This document shows, in pieces, positions 32,452 through 42,887 of a stretch of 64,000 bases of DNA. Location: NCBI GenBank assembly GCA_015956445.1, contig WIUZ02000006.1, positions 248,001 to 312,000 of the forward strand, in the 5' to 3' direction. The notes beneath the pieces were generated by a model. That model was not told the origin of the DNA and searched no databases. It was given only the letters and a program-made list of their open reading frames with translations. Positions within the stretch are counted from its first letter, which is position 1. Each line of letters starts with the position of its first letter. Made by a program: the position numbers and the translations under genes. This DNA comes from Thelephora terrestris (lineage: Eukaryota; Basidiomycota; Agaricomycetes; Thelephorales; Thelephoraceae).

Positions 32452-32457
32452 AAAAAA
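32452..32457 (-). terminator. Pol III oligo-T terminator
   Basis: Six T on the minus strand (aaaaaa on plus), four bases after the tRNA-Cys 3' end. Confidence 0.75.
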
Positions 32458-32460
32458 GGT

Positions 32461-32533
32461 AGACCCCACCGTGGTTCGAACACGGGACAACACGATCTGC
32501 AATCGTATGCTCTAACCACTGAGCTATGGAGTC
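32461..32533 (-). tRNA. tRNA-Cys (GCA)
   Basis: A 73-nt cloverleaf without intron. The acceptor stem GACTCCA pairs with TGGGGTC (one G-T), the D arm is GCTC...GAGC, the anticodon stem is TACGA/TCGTG with loop TTGCAGA giving anticodon GCA, and the T arm is CCGTG-TTCGAAC-CACGG. The B box (GTTCGAAC) is intact. It lies 106 bp from the divergent MPP-alpha start. Confidence 0.95.
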
Positions 32534-32639
32534 TTATGAGTTTCCTGGCCCGTGACAATTGAGTCCAAAAATTTCCACCATCCCGCGATCGAATTTCAAT
32601 CCGTCTTCGTCATCCGAGGTCACCTCAACCGGATCCTTC

Positions 32640-34337
32640 ATGAAGGCCGTCGGTCGCTCCCTCCCTCGCAACAAAATCCTCTCTCGTCGGCTTCATGTCG
32701 CTTCGCGTCCTTCTACGACGCAGGTCACGACCCTGCCCAACAAAATCCGGGTTGCAACCGAGAACACTCCAGGTCACTTTACTTCCCTAGGGCTGTATAT
32801 CGATGCCGGAACCCGATACGAGACCCCTCTGACATCTGGAGTTAGCCATTTTTTGGATAGGCTCGCCTTTAGGGTGAGTCGTGGAACTTATGTTTACCTA
32901 TCTTAGTACTGAGCAGAGGAATCGTTCGTTCTACAGTCTACCGAGACACGCTCTGACGAGGACATGCAAGCAGCTACCAGCGTTCTTGGTGGGAACATCA
33001 TGTGTTCTGCGTCGAGGGAGGCCATCGCGTACCAATCCGCCCACTTTCAGAAAGCAACACCGCTCGCCGTATCTCTCATCGCAGATACCATCACCAACGC
33101 TCAGTTCAATCCGGAAGAAGTCGAGGCTCAGCGTGAAGCTGCTCGTTACGAGATTCGTGAATACAAGTCGAAACCAGAGGTTTACCTTCCCGAAGTCCTC
33201 CACGATGTCGCGTATAACGGCGAAACCCTTGGAAACCCACTGTTCTGCCCCGAGGAGAGGATCGAGAGGATCGACACTAAACTTCTATTGGACACGAAGA
33301 AGGACTGGTATCGACCGGAGAGGATGGTGATTGCTGGATCTGGCATTGACCATCAGGAGCTGGTTGAACTTGCTGAGAAGCATTTTTCTTCCTTGAAGCA
33401 CATTCCTTCGGTTACACCCCAACTGAGCACAACAACCCGTTCGACCTCTACGCAGGCACAAATACCTCCGCATCTCCTTGCTCCTGGCCAGCCCTCATCA
33501 CTTTACAAGTCGATGACTCGTGCAGCTTCCTACCTCTACAACCCCGGTGCACAACCCCAACTTGAAATTCCGCCGTCGATGATCAATCCTCGCTCGCCGG
33601 TAAATTACACCGGTGGTCATCGTTTCATTCACGATCCCTCACTCGAGTTTGACCATCTCTACCTTGCCTTCGAAGGTTCGGGTGTACACGATCAGGACAT
33701 CTATGCCCTTGCTACCATCCAAGTCCTCCTTGGCGGCGGTGGAAGCTTCTCGGCAGGTGGTCCTGGGAAAGGCATGTACTCTCGGCTGTACACCCACATC
33801 CTTAATCACTACGCGCAAATCGACCATTGTGCCGCGTTCCATCACATTTACACTGATTCTTCGCTATTTGGATTGTTCGCCTCGTTCCTCCCGAATACCC
33901 CGCACAGCCACGGAAACACGGCAAAAGACATTCTACCTCACCTCGCGCACCAACTTTCCCTGCTGTTGTATACGCCGATCCCAACGACAGAATTCAACAG
34001 GGCGAAGAACCAGTTGAAGAGCAGTATGGTTATGGCATTAGAGAGTAAGAGTGTGGAGGTTGAGGATTTGGGTCGACAGGTTTGTCTGCCTTCCTTTTGC
34101 TCTGAGATTATCCCATTCACATTACCCGAATAGCTTTTGGTTCTCGATAGGAAAGTCCCTCTGGAGGAGATGTGCGAGAGGATTGACGAGGTGACAACCG
34201 ATACACTCCGCGATGTGGCCATGAAGGTATTTGGCCCTAATATCACAAAACAAGCTACCGTCGTATGCATGGGTCACGACGACGCTGGTGATTGGAAGTC
34301 TGTTCTCAGCAAGTACGGTGTTGGCGGTGGCAATTGA
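32640..34337 (+). CDS. MAS2: Mitochondrial processing peptidase, alpha subunit
   Basis: The alpha subunit of the matrix protease that removes presequences from imported proteins. It binds substrate while the beta subunit holds zinc. Three exons, 32640-32873, 32937-34079 and 34134-34337 (introns 63 and 54 bp), give 526 residues. The N-terminus is itself a basic presequence (MKAVGRSLPRNKILSRRLH). M16-family features: LGLYIDAGTRYE, GVSHFLDRLAFR, then a degenerate metal site as expected for alpha. The diagnostic glycine-rich loop LLGGGGSFSAGGPGKGMYSR distinguishes alpha from beta. The C-terminal exon holds RKVPLEEMCERIDEVT and ends GVGGGN. It converges with the Brh2-like gene. Confidence 0.95.
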
Positions 34338-34524
34338 GAAAATACAAAGGTTAAACCCAGTGCTAGAGGTATTTATTGCCCGAGTCATGCTTTCCTACAC
34401 CACCACCGCATAGTGTATCCACGCCGTAATTAATGACACTTACAATAATAATGACGACCCCGTGCCCGGAATCATGAACAGGGTGCAGAAGGGTCGAACC
34501 ATGCAGTGGGGTGGGAACACTGTG

Positions 34525-37500
34525 TCACCGTCGACACAGAGTCCAATGAGTCCGCTTTCCAGTCGCAAGGTACACTATACCATCCGCGTTGGTGGAAGGC
34601 TTCATCCAGGACCCTGGTTGGTTAGGAAGCAAGTTTGTGACCTGATTGGGGTTGGTGAGCCTTTCTCTCAACAATTGTTGGTCGATGCGACGCACCAAGA
34701 ACGTTTGCCCAGCTTTGAAACCACCCCTTTCTCCCCCTTCCTCGTGTATGAGACTCATCACGTTCCATACAGTTATCTGTGTTGTCGAGTTCGCAGGCTT
34801 ATGGTGGGTTCGCGCATCCCTCGCGACCACGACTCTAAAGTCTTTTACGTCTCGCGGTGGATAGAGGGCCTAGGATGATTTGAAAGATTTATCAGTCCAG
34901 TACTGGGGTAAGGCGAAGTCGAAGGAAACGCACATTAAGTTCAGATTCAATTTCGTCCCCCGCTCTCTCCTTCTCCTTGACAATGTTTTCCCTTATGGTC
35001 CTCGAGAGCCACCCAGCGTCTTTCGCCGTCACACGAGAAAGCACGTCGAAAGCTTTGGTTTGTGAGTGTATCGACTGCGAATGAGAAAATCCCTCAAGTT
35101 GCTCGTAAAAGTCTTCGACGACCTCAGGACAAGTATCTGCCCAATTGTCGTGTCAAAATGATCAGCAAGCACCGAGAAGCGATGCACGGGGGTCACACCA
35201 TCTTCTCTGGGGATAAACCTATCGCCAAACTTCGTGTCCATCCTATCCGCGTAACCATCGAGCGTCGAAATCCGGGCTTCCAGCTCGTTCCTGAGTCTCA
35301 CTGCTTCTTTATCTCTCTTTGCCTGCGCAAAGCAAGCCCATCGCTCAATCAGCGCAGGCCTTCAACAATCAAACCTGAGCCACCCACCTGCCAAACATCC
35401 CTCGCAGCCATCTCTTCCTTCTCACCCATTGGCCCAATCCTCCTCCGCCTGCCATCGTCATCCTGGATGAATTCCAGATATGCTATGGGATATACCTGAA
35501 TGGGTATTTTCAGATGTTTGCTACCGCAATGAAAAGGGGGGCATACCTTCTCAATGCGGAGGTTCATCATAGCAATGTTCCCCCCATCCGAAGTTAAACT
35601 GCCTAAAGTGCACACGGTAGCACAACTTGTGAAGCCGAGTTTGGCGTGCCACGGCACTAGATGGGTCGAGTTCCCAGAAAGTCCGAGCTTGACGCTATCG
35701 TAAGCCTCAAGGACCTCTGAGGGTTCCTTGCGCTCCGACACTAGCTACACGCCGTCAATTGGTCATAGACTGTGTACAGGAAAGTTGCGCACCTTGGCAT
35801 TGACGACGCCGATCTTCCTTCCGACCCTGATTATCCTCCTACGGATGGCACGAGCGAGAGGTGCGTCAACCTCAGCTCGTAGCCTGTACCACCCATCGGT
35901 TATCTCCAGCTCTGGAACACGGTCTACTGTCCCATCAGGATTCCGCTGATTTTCCATCCAAATCACTTTGGAGATGCATAGGACCATCGGAAAAGTCGGG
36001 GGCGAGTCACCCGCTGTGATGAGCTTGAACGGCGGTCTAGACCCTCCTTGAAGTTCCTTCTCGTACCTGTATTGCACTATCATCGGGACTGTAAAGACCA
36101 CAACTTTGGGTTGAAGCGTACCTATATCGTAATTGGTTCATTGTCTCTTCCCAGCTCCATCTCTTGGCTTCAGTGGGTTCAAGACACAACATCCCAGCTT
36201 GTTTCCAGAGTATTAGACCCCAATGATTATGAACCCAGTCCTCGGTTGCCAAGGTGCACCCTGCGTTCCGAAGTTCTGTAAAAGCGGCCGCTGGACCGAG
36301 AGGACCAGAAGGGGAGTAGAAGGAGTAGTGTATTGCTGTCTCGGGCGTGATTTGGCTCATCTCTTCGACATTTCTATGAAGCACGGCCACTGAGTGGTGA
36401 ATATGGAGGGCGCAAACGACCATGTGATGCTTACATCCCCATAGATTCGAGCTCGTCCCTAGAATATGACTGGGGCACTTTGCCGCAAGCAGCGAGTGAA
36501 TTCCGGTTTGGTGGCGATGCTGGGGTAGAGTCTCATCACCAAAGCCTGTGATCATAACCGCCAGAGAGACCTACTGAGGTCAAAAAATTGATATTCCTTT
36601 GCCTTTTCTTTGCCTTTCCGACTGCCTGATGGCGATTTCAAGGAGGGAGGAGCCTCATAAATTGGCTTCCGGGGTGGTGAATGGATTTGAATCTGAGACA
36701 CTTGATCTGTTTGTCGTTCTTGTAATCGTTTCCTCTCCTGACCCTCTTGAAATTTTGCCCTTCCAGGTTCTCCCGGCCGCATTCCAAGTTTGAAGGGAGT
36801 GGTAAACTTCTTGACGGATCCTGGTCGCTGAACCCCACCAGGCCTCACTGGCGAGCGAAAAGCAGAGTCAGTAGTTACCCTGGAGGGTGTCATAGGTTTG
36901 GGAATGGTTGAAGCAGAAGTGGATGACAGTAGTGGTGGCTTGAATAGAGGCACTGAGCCCTTGGATTGAGCAGGGGAGAAGGGAGAAGTAGGCACTGAGC
37001 TGGTTAGATTCGTCTTGTTCGACAGCAATGGTGGCTTGAACGGCTTTTGTTTAGCGGGTCGAGTGGAATTCGTGTTTTGTGGTGAAATAAGTCGAGAAGG
37101 TGTGAGGGTTGGCGACAATGGATTCTTATCCAGGCTCAAAGATGGTCTTGGGGGCGTAACTGGTCGTTGAGGCAAGGCAACTTCTAATTGAGAGGTTGCG
37201 GGTGATATAAAAGATAGCTCTTCTTCGATGTCAGCTTCCCAATCTCTCATACGTTTCTTCAACTTCTGGATGGCAGCGTCGGAGGGTTGAATGGTAATGC
37301 CCTTCCCCACAGAGGTAAAACCAACGAATCCGGTTCCGCTTGTAGCAGAGACGGGCTGAAACCCAACGAGGGCAGGGATATCGGTTGAGGTCGTGTTAAA
37401 CCATGCGTCGTGGTCTTGTTCTGGGGGTGACTCTTCTGGACTTGAAGGACGGTAGTCACTGTTGGTAATGTTGCCAGCAATAGCGCGGGCTGGGGCAAAG

Positions 37501-37901
37501 CCGGAGGTGATCGCCACCGACGGACCTGAATGTATCCCACCATTCGAGGCCATTCGAGCGGACGTAGGCAATGCTCGGGTCGTGACTGGACCATCATTTA
37601 CTTCCGAGGCCAACTCCGACGCTCGTCGCTTATCCCCTGTTGGCTGTGATAACCTTGAGCCCTCAGCGTGAATTTCTGAAGAGGTAGGTGGCTGAATGGG
37701 GGCTACGGAGTAGTCGCTTTGCGAAACAGCAGCATCGATCTCGGATAAACTCTGCAGGTCCTCCGGAGACAAATCCTCGATGAATCCGGGGTAGATTGGA
37801 GACGACATCCTCCGCTTCTTGTGCAGATGGGATGAGCCTACTAAAATCGGTAAATATGGGGTTGTCCGAAGGCCAGAGAGGGAGAAACGACCTTGGCTCA
37901 T
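34525..37901 (-). CDS. BRH2: BRCA2 family recombination mediator (Brh2-like)
   Basis: Loads Rad51 on single-stranded DNA in homologous recombination. Ten exons (36575-37901, 36435-36519, 36122-36373, 35793-36066, 35547-35744, 35388-35495, 35199-35322, 34934-35136, 34696-34869, 34525-34641) sum to 953 residues. One BRC-like element is visible in exon 1 (GFVGFTSVGKGITI). Two FKPPLLS motifs (KPFKPPLLS, LFKPPLLS) follow. The helical domain has SQITPETAIHYSF, LGPAAAF and WVHNHWGLILWKQAG. OB1 has FPMVLCISKVIW, ITDGWYRL and DAPLARAI. OB2 has SGNSTHLVPWHAKLGF and IAYLEFIQDDDG. A short coiled insert (RLRNELEARISTLDG) and a C-terminal OB part (TTQITVWNVMSL) follow. The start may instead be 37808 (MSSPIYPGF), giving 922 residues. 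Divergent from the taxilin gene. Confidence 0.92.
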
Positions 37902-38211
37902 TATCCGCGCGTTGAGGTCGATGGACGCGTCTTTGAAAGTGGTGACAGCACGTGCCTTGCGGCATCCACTTGAAACTCAAGCCACAGAAAGTTGGTTGAC
38001 AGCATTTCGTTCACCTCATCTCTCCTGTCAACCCAACAGCAGACAAGCCCCTCACTATTTTAGTGAAACTTTCTGCAGGTTTGTCCCGATTTTTTTGCAT
38101 TCTCCTGGCTAATTTTCACTCCTCACAGCCCACTTCTTTGGTCTTTGCCCCGTCATTCGTCTGAGGAATAGATAACTCTTCGCATTTAGTTGCACACTGA
38201 ATGCTCAGGTG
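37902..38211. promoter_or_regulatory. Divergent promoter, Brh2-like / taxilin
   Basis: These 310 bp separate the two starts. A short T-run (ttttttt near 38090) and several ttggtc/caacc stretches are the only features seen. No proven element. Confidence 0.45.
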
Positions 38212-40309
38212 ATGAGTGGCGTCTCCCAAGCCCAGACACAACGGCCGAAAGTACCTGCCGGTCCTGCGCCAGTTAATGCTCCACCCGCACCTCCAACACA
38301 GAAACCGACCCCAAGTTATCAACACCCGAGCCACCCCCGTCCAAACCCACAACCAAACACACAGCCCCTCGCCAACCGCAGTCAACCCACAACCAATGGT
38401 CAGTATTCAAAGAACAAAAAGAAAACCGACCCTGCACCAGTTGATCCCGCTGTCATGTACGAGAGCTTGAAGAACAGGATCGCGGCGTTAGAGGAGGAAG
38501 AGACGCACGAGGAAGAAGAAGAAAGAAAGTTTGGTGCGTGCTTTACGACCTCTACGCTATCAATTGCAGAAGGGTTGATCAAGCGCACGCGTTACGTTTT
38601 CGCAGCTGAGGAGGCCCAGAAGTCTGTAAAGGGTGTTCCGGACAACCTTGTTCATGCAAAGTATGTTGAACTGGTATGACCACCTTCCTCGAGTCTGTAG
38701 CGGGGTTCGAATTCAACACTGATTTGTTGCCCCTCAGTTCGCCGAGTTCAAACGGCTTGAGAGGGACCACGCCAAGGAGAAACAGAAGCTAACCAAGGAC
38801 AAGGATGCAGGTTAACGATTAATGTCGGCGCATATATTCCAATCCCTGATCCCGTCCTCAACGTTTGTAGCCAAGGGCCAGCTTACGAAAGTGAATCAAA
38901 CCAAAGTCAAGATGGAGAACCTGGCTCGCGAGTTGCAGAAGGTCACTTCATCTAGTATCTACATCCTCTGTTATTCCTGACAGATTTCCCCAGGACAACA
39001 AACGACTAAGGGTAAGCCCGATTCCTGTTTGGTTCTGAAAGAAGAAGTAAACTCTGCACAAAGGAAGATGGCAAACGACTGACTCAATGCGTCGAAGATG
39101 CACAAGGGGAGATCGCTCAAATGAAGAACGATATGGCCAGGCGAATGGAACGGGCAAAGCTGCAAGATATCAAGTACCGCGATTCCCCCGACATTGTAGT
39201 GAAAGTCGTATGCAAATACAGGGCAGAGTTGTATTTCAAGGTCTCGCGGAAGATCAAGTTTTCTCGACTGTTCCATGCTTGGAGTGACCGGATGGACAGT
39301 GTACTGGCCACGGGCGGCGGACTGGGAGCGGCTAATGCAACTACCGTGGGGACAGCTGGGAAAGGGGGGAGGCAGTTGTTGTCGGCTGAAAAGCCCAACG
39401 GTGCCGCCAAGTTGGATCCAGCAAAAGGAGAGTCTAATGCCATACGATTCATCTTCTCACACGGCGGGCGGACAATAGAGCAAGATCAGACGCCAGAAGA
39501 GATGGGGATGGAAACAGGTGATGAGATCCTTGCGGTAGAGTTGATGGACTTGACGGAAGGACCAGGGACAGAAGTCGTCGTAGGTGACATTCCATTCGCA
39601 CCTATCTCACTGAGGTGGTTTGACAACTGATCCCCACCGCGGGTTAGGACGAAGGTTCGCCTGAACCGAGGCGGCAGAGACTGATTAAGAACTGGACGGA
39701 GGATCCCAAAGAGTAAGTCTGCGCAATCTGTAGAGCGTTCCATATATCTGACCCGCACACTGCCTCAGGGCCAAGAGGGCGATGGAGGAGCTCTTCGACA
39801 ACGTAGTGCGTGAACGGCTCAAGGATATCCTGCGTCAGTACGAACTTCGCGAACGACACTTTGAATGTGTAATACGTTCGAAGGAACTTGAGGTCCTTCT
39901 CTCGAGAGCGAGAGCGGCGGAACAACAACAGTTGGCTGAGGGGCAGGCAAACAGAGCATTGAAGGCGGAACAGGAGGTATAGATGTCTCTCGCAATTCCT
40001 TGTCCAGGACTGACCGTGCTGACTTGACCGTAGAACGAGCAACTGCGGAAAGACCTCGAGCAGTCTCAGAATGGCCAAACAATGCTCATTGATAAGTTAA
40101 TTGCGTGCTGTAAAGAGGTACGTATGACCCCGGTAAATCACGCGTACTCGCTCCTCGTCCCTCCAAACATCTTCTGACTTTCACTTACCTTGTCGCGCTC
40201 TCCCGCCGCGAATCTCCAGCCGAATGCGGAACGGACACAACGGCTGTTCGCATCGTTACGAGAGGAGCTGGAGAAGAGGGGAACAAAGTTTACAACTAGC
40301 GGGGATTGA
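38212..40309 (+). CDS. Taxilin-family coiled-coil protein with internal SUMO-like domain
   Basis: Taxilins bind syntaxins and microtubule or ribosome partners. Nine exons (38212-38673, 38738-38810, 38871-38941, 38994-39011, 39064-39579, 39648-39712, 39769-39976, 40034-40117, 40220-40309) sum to 528 residues. The N-terminus is Pro/Gln-rich. The taxilin part runs KGQLTKVNQTKVKMENLARE, EDGKRLTQCVEDAQGEIAQM, and later RQYELRERHFECVIRSKELE and QTMLIDKLIACCKEPNAERT. Between these halves, inside one exon, lies a Rad60-SLD/SUMO-like fold: IVVKVVCKYRAELYFKVSRK, LFHAWSDRM, a Gly/Ala linker, then IRFIFSHGGRTIEQDQTPEE and GDEILAVELMD. It lacks a C-terminal GG, so it is not a conjugated modifier. Splices on both sides keep the frame. 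Exon 4 is only 18 nt. Confidence 0.88.
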
Positions 40310-40496
40310 CCGACGCAATGCGACTCCGCCGCCACTCGTTTCCAATCGCGTGTGAATGAGACCGTGAGATGACGATGCGTTACCCTTCAACGGCCTCAGA
40401 TTGATCAAGTGCCAAGGAGAGTTGACATAACCAAGAGTCCATCTTGACTAAAAGTACACGAAACCCGACATCCAACAAAAGTTCCAGTCCATTGAG

Positions 40497-42032
40497 TTAA
40501 ACCAATGTATCCAAATCCTTCAAGCTGTTCAAGATGCCTGACTTCTTGATAACCTTACCCCTCACGCCTTCCAATCCATCGCCGGCGTAGCTGACAAGCG
40601 GAGACACCTCAACCTCGACCCCCTCTTCAAGCTTCGCACCGGCAGCCTCGAGCCACCTCTTATGCTGGGATAGGAGGTCCATCCTACTCGTCTCTGGATC
40701 GTCCGAACCAGTTCCAGGGGCGTTCTTTAGTGGACTGAACTCTTCCGACCGCGAAACTTCTAACACGGCGAACCGTTTTGTAAACGGGAAGACGTCGAAT
40801 ACGAACAACTCGAGCTTCATCCCATTCGGCTTGGTGGGCTTCACGATCTCTCCGGTAGACGTATCGATGTGTGGAATCTTCTTGCGAGCGATATGGTATG
40901 CGAGATTATCTTCGAAATCTTCGACTTCGTTGAGGAATTGGAGGGTATAAAAGTGGTTCGCGATGTTTCCGGCCCTGAAAGCGAGTTCACCGGTCTTGAG
41001 GTCGATTTGCTCCGCTTGGGCCTGGGTGATCTCGGAATACTCGACCACGCTGTACTTTTGTTGACGGAGAGCAACGACGCCAACGGATTCCGTTGGGCTG
41101 GATTTTGGTACGACCTTGGCTGCGCAGTCGGATTGTTTATGAACGCAGTAACCGATGAAGATGGGATCTGCGACCTTTACAAGACAGTTGTCGACGCAGT
41201 AACTGTGGATATATCGGATCTTTCGCGAAGCGAGATCAGAGAGGACGGTCCGAGTAGCATCTTGTGGTTTGGAAGAAACTGGTTGACGCAGAGCGGCGTA
41301 GAGACCACCGTTACCGTCTGGGGCAACCGCAACATGGGATTTGGCGTCGAGGATAACTTTTCCGTCCATCGTCAGGCATGGAAGCGTCCCTGTGGTTATG
41401 ACATTAGCGCGTGAAGATCAAGCAGCAGCCCATCGCATACCTTGCTCAAACAAGATAACATTCGATGAGTCGAGCCCGAAATATGAATTCTCGGCGAAAA
41501 ACGTCTCCGTGGCTGGGCGAGTGGGACCACTGGTCATCACATACCAAGGGATGATGACGGATCCCTTCGCCTTTCCAAACTCGGTTTCTGCCACAGTTTG
41601 CAGCCTGGCGATCCTCTCTGCTTGGTACTGGAATAGAGATTTATGTGAAGGTAGCCCGATGTCGTAGCACCCCTTGGGAGCGCTGCTTCCCAGTCTAGTC
41701 CCTTGCCCACCAGCCATCAATAAAACGCCAACCTCTCCTTCCGCGATTGCGCGCAGGCCGAGTTGTCTCCATTCCGACTCTGCAGCGGGATCGTTTGTGG
41801 AGGACGAAGCGTCCTCAGGCAAGGGCTCGATGATCTCCGACGAGGCACCCTCGGTGGTAGCTTTTTCGACCTCGAGGGCTTTGGCATGGATGCGGTTCAC
41901 GCGTTTGATATCGATGGAATCGAGTTGGGTGAGAAGAGCTGATTGTTCCGATGATGATAACGAAGACCAAAATTGGAATAGGTGACCTTGACCAGCATCT
42001 TCGTACAACTTGCGCGTTGATTCGTAAGTCAT
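40497..42032 (-). CDS. UAP1: UDP-N-acetylglucosamine pyrophosphorylase
   Basis: Makes UDP-GlcNAc from GlcNAc-1-phosphate and UTP, the precursor for chitin, GPI anchors and N-glycans. Two exons, 41441-42032 and 40497-41389, are joined over a 51-bp intron (EQG|TLPC), giving 494 residues. The signature nucleotide-binding loop is LLMAGGQGTRLGSSAPKGCY. Other family motifs are PWYVMTSGPT, VAVAPDGNGGLYAAL, RYIHSYCVDNCLVKVADP and GNIANHFYTL. The start at MTYEST (42032) is chosen because the longer frame upstream begins only with GTG. It converges with the taxilin gene, with 187 bp between stops. Confidence 0.95.
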
Positions 42033-42887
42033 TGTGGGCGAGGTATCGTGCGGGTTCAGAGAGGTCAATGGGCAGGTGGTGGTCACTTAGGTCAACTCCC
42101 GGGCGTGATCATCTCTTATATGCTCTGCCAATAATAGAAGGTTGAAATGAACCGAGAAAACAAACGCCGATTGCCCTCGTTCTCTGTGGTACGCGCGATA
42201 GCATCGTTCCGATGGACTTTTCAAAAAGCGGTAAGGTAGAAGTATCTATCGACTTTGAATCCTACAAGTTACACAAGTAAAATATCCCAGCTGGAGAGCG
42301 ATATCGTTGGCTGCGCAAGATATGAAAATCAACATGATCGCCACGGTTGGTTTAAATAAATGAACGGTCACTGCAGTTCTTTTCCAACGTTTTTCGAGTT
42401 CGGAACACTTCCGTCTTGCAACATAGAGCGTTGGGCTGTGTACGCTCAACTACCTCAAGGGGAGGACCGTCCGAGTACCTGCGCAGGGCCAAGAAACAGG
42501 GCGTTATATGTTCATTATACGTATGTGGTACCGAAGAAAAGAGATCCTGAGAAGAGAGCTACAGCGGGGTATATCAGTTATGGGTATATTGGACGGAAGC
42601 AGGAGGCAGCAAAGAGTGCACAATATCCCGTGGGGCAGGTGTAGACGGAAGTGTCAAGCCGTGATTAGAAAGGGCGAATCAAACAGATTGGGGGTATATC
42701 AGGATAGATAGCCAAGGAAATCCATGGAACCAAAAGACCAGGCGGCGAGTAACTCGAGGACAGATCAAACGTGTTGGTTCCTCAGGTAGTCCATCGAGAT
42801 CAAAATTGAAGTTGGCAAAGGCAAGGGTCAAGTGGCCATTGCGTCGAGCTGGAAGTAGGGCAAACCCGTTGATGTAGTCTCACGAGC
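42033..42887. other. Intergenic, no gene seen
   Basis: UAP1's promoter lies at the left. The plus-strand ORFs around 42360-42711 overlap in several frames and show no family motif. Confidence 0.45.
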
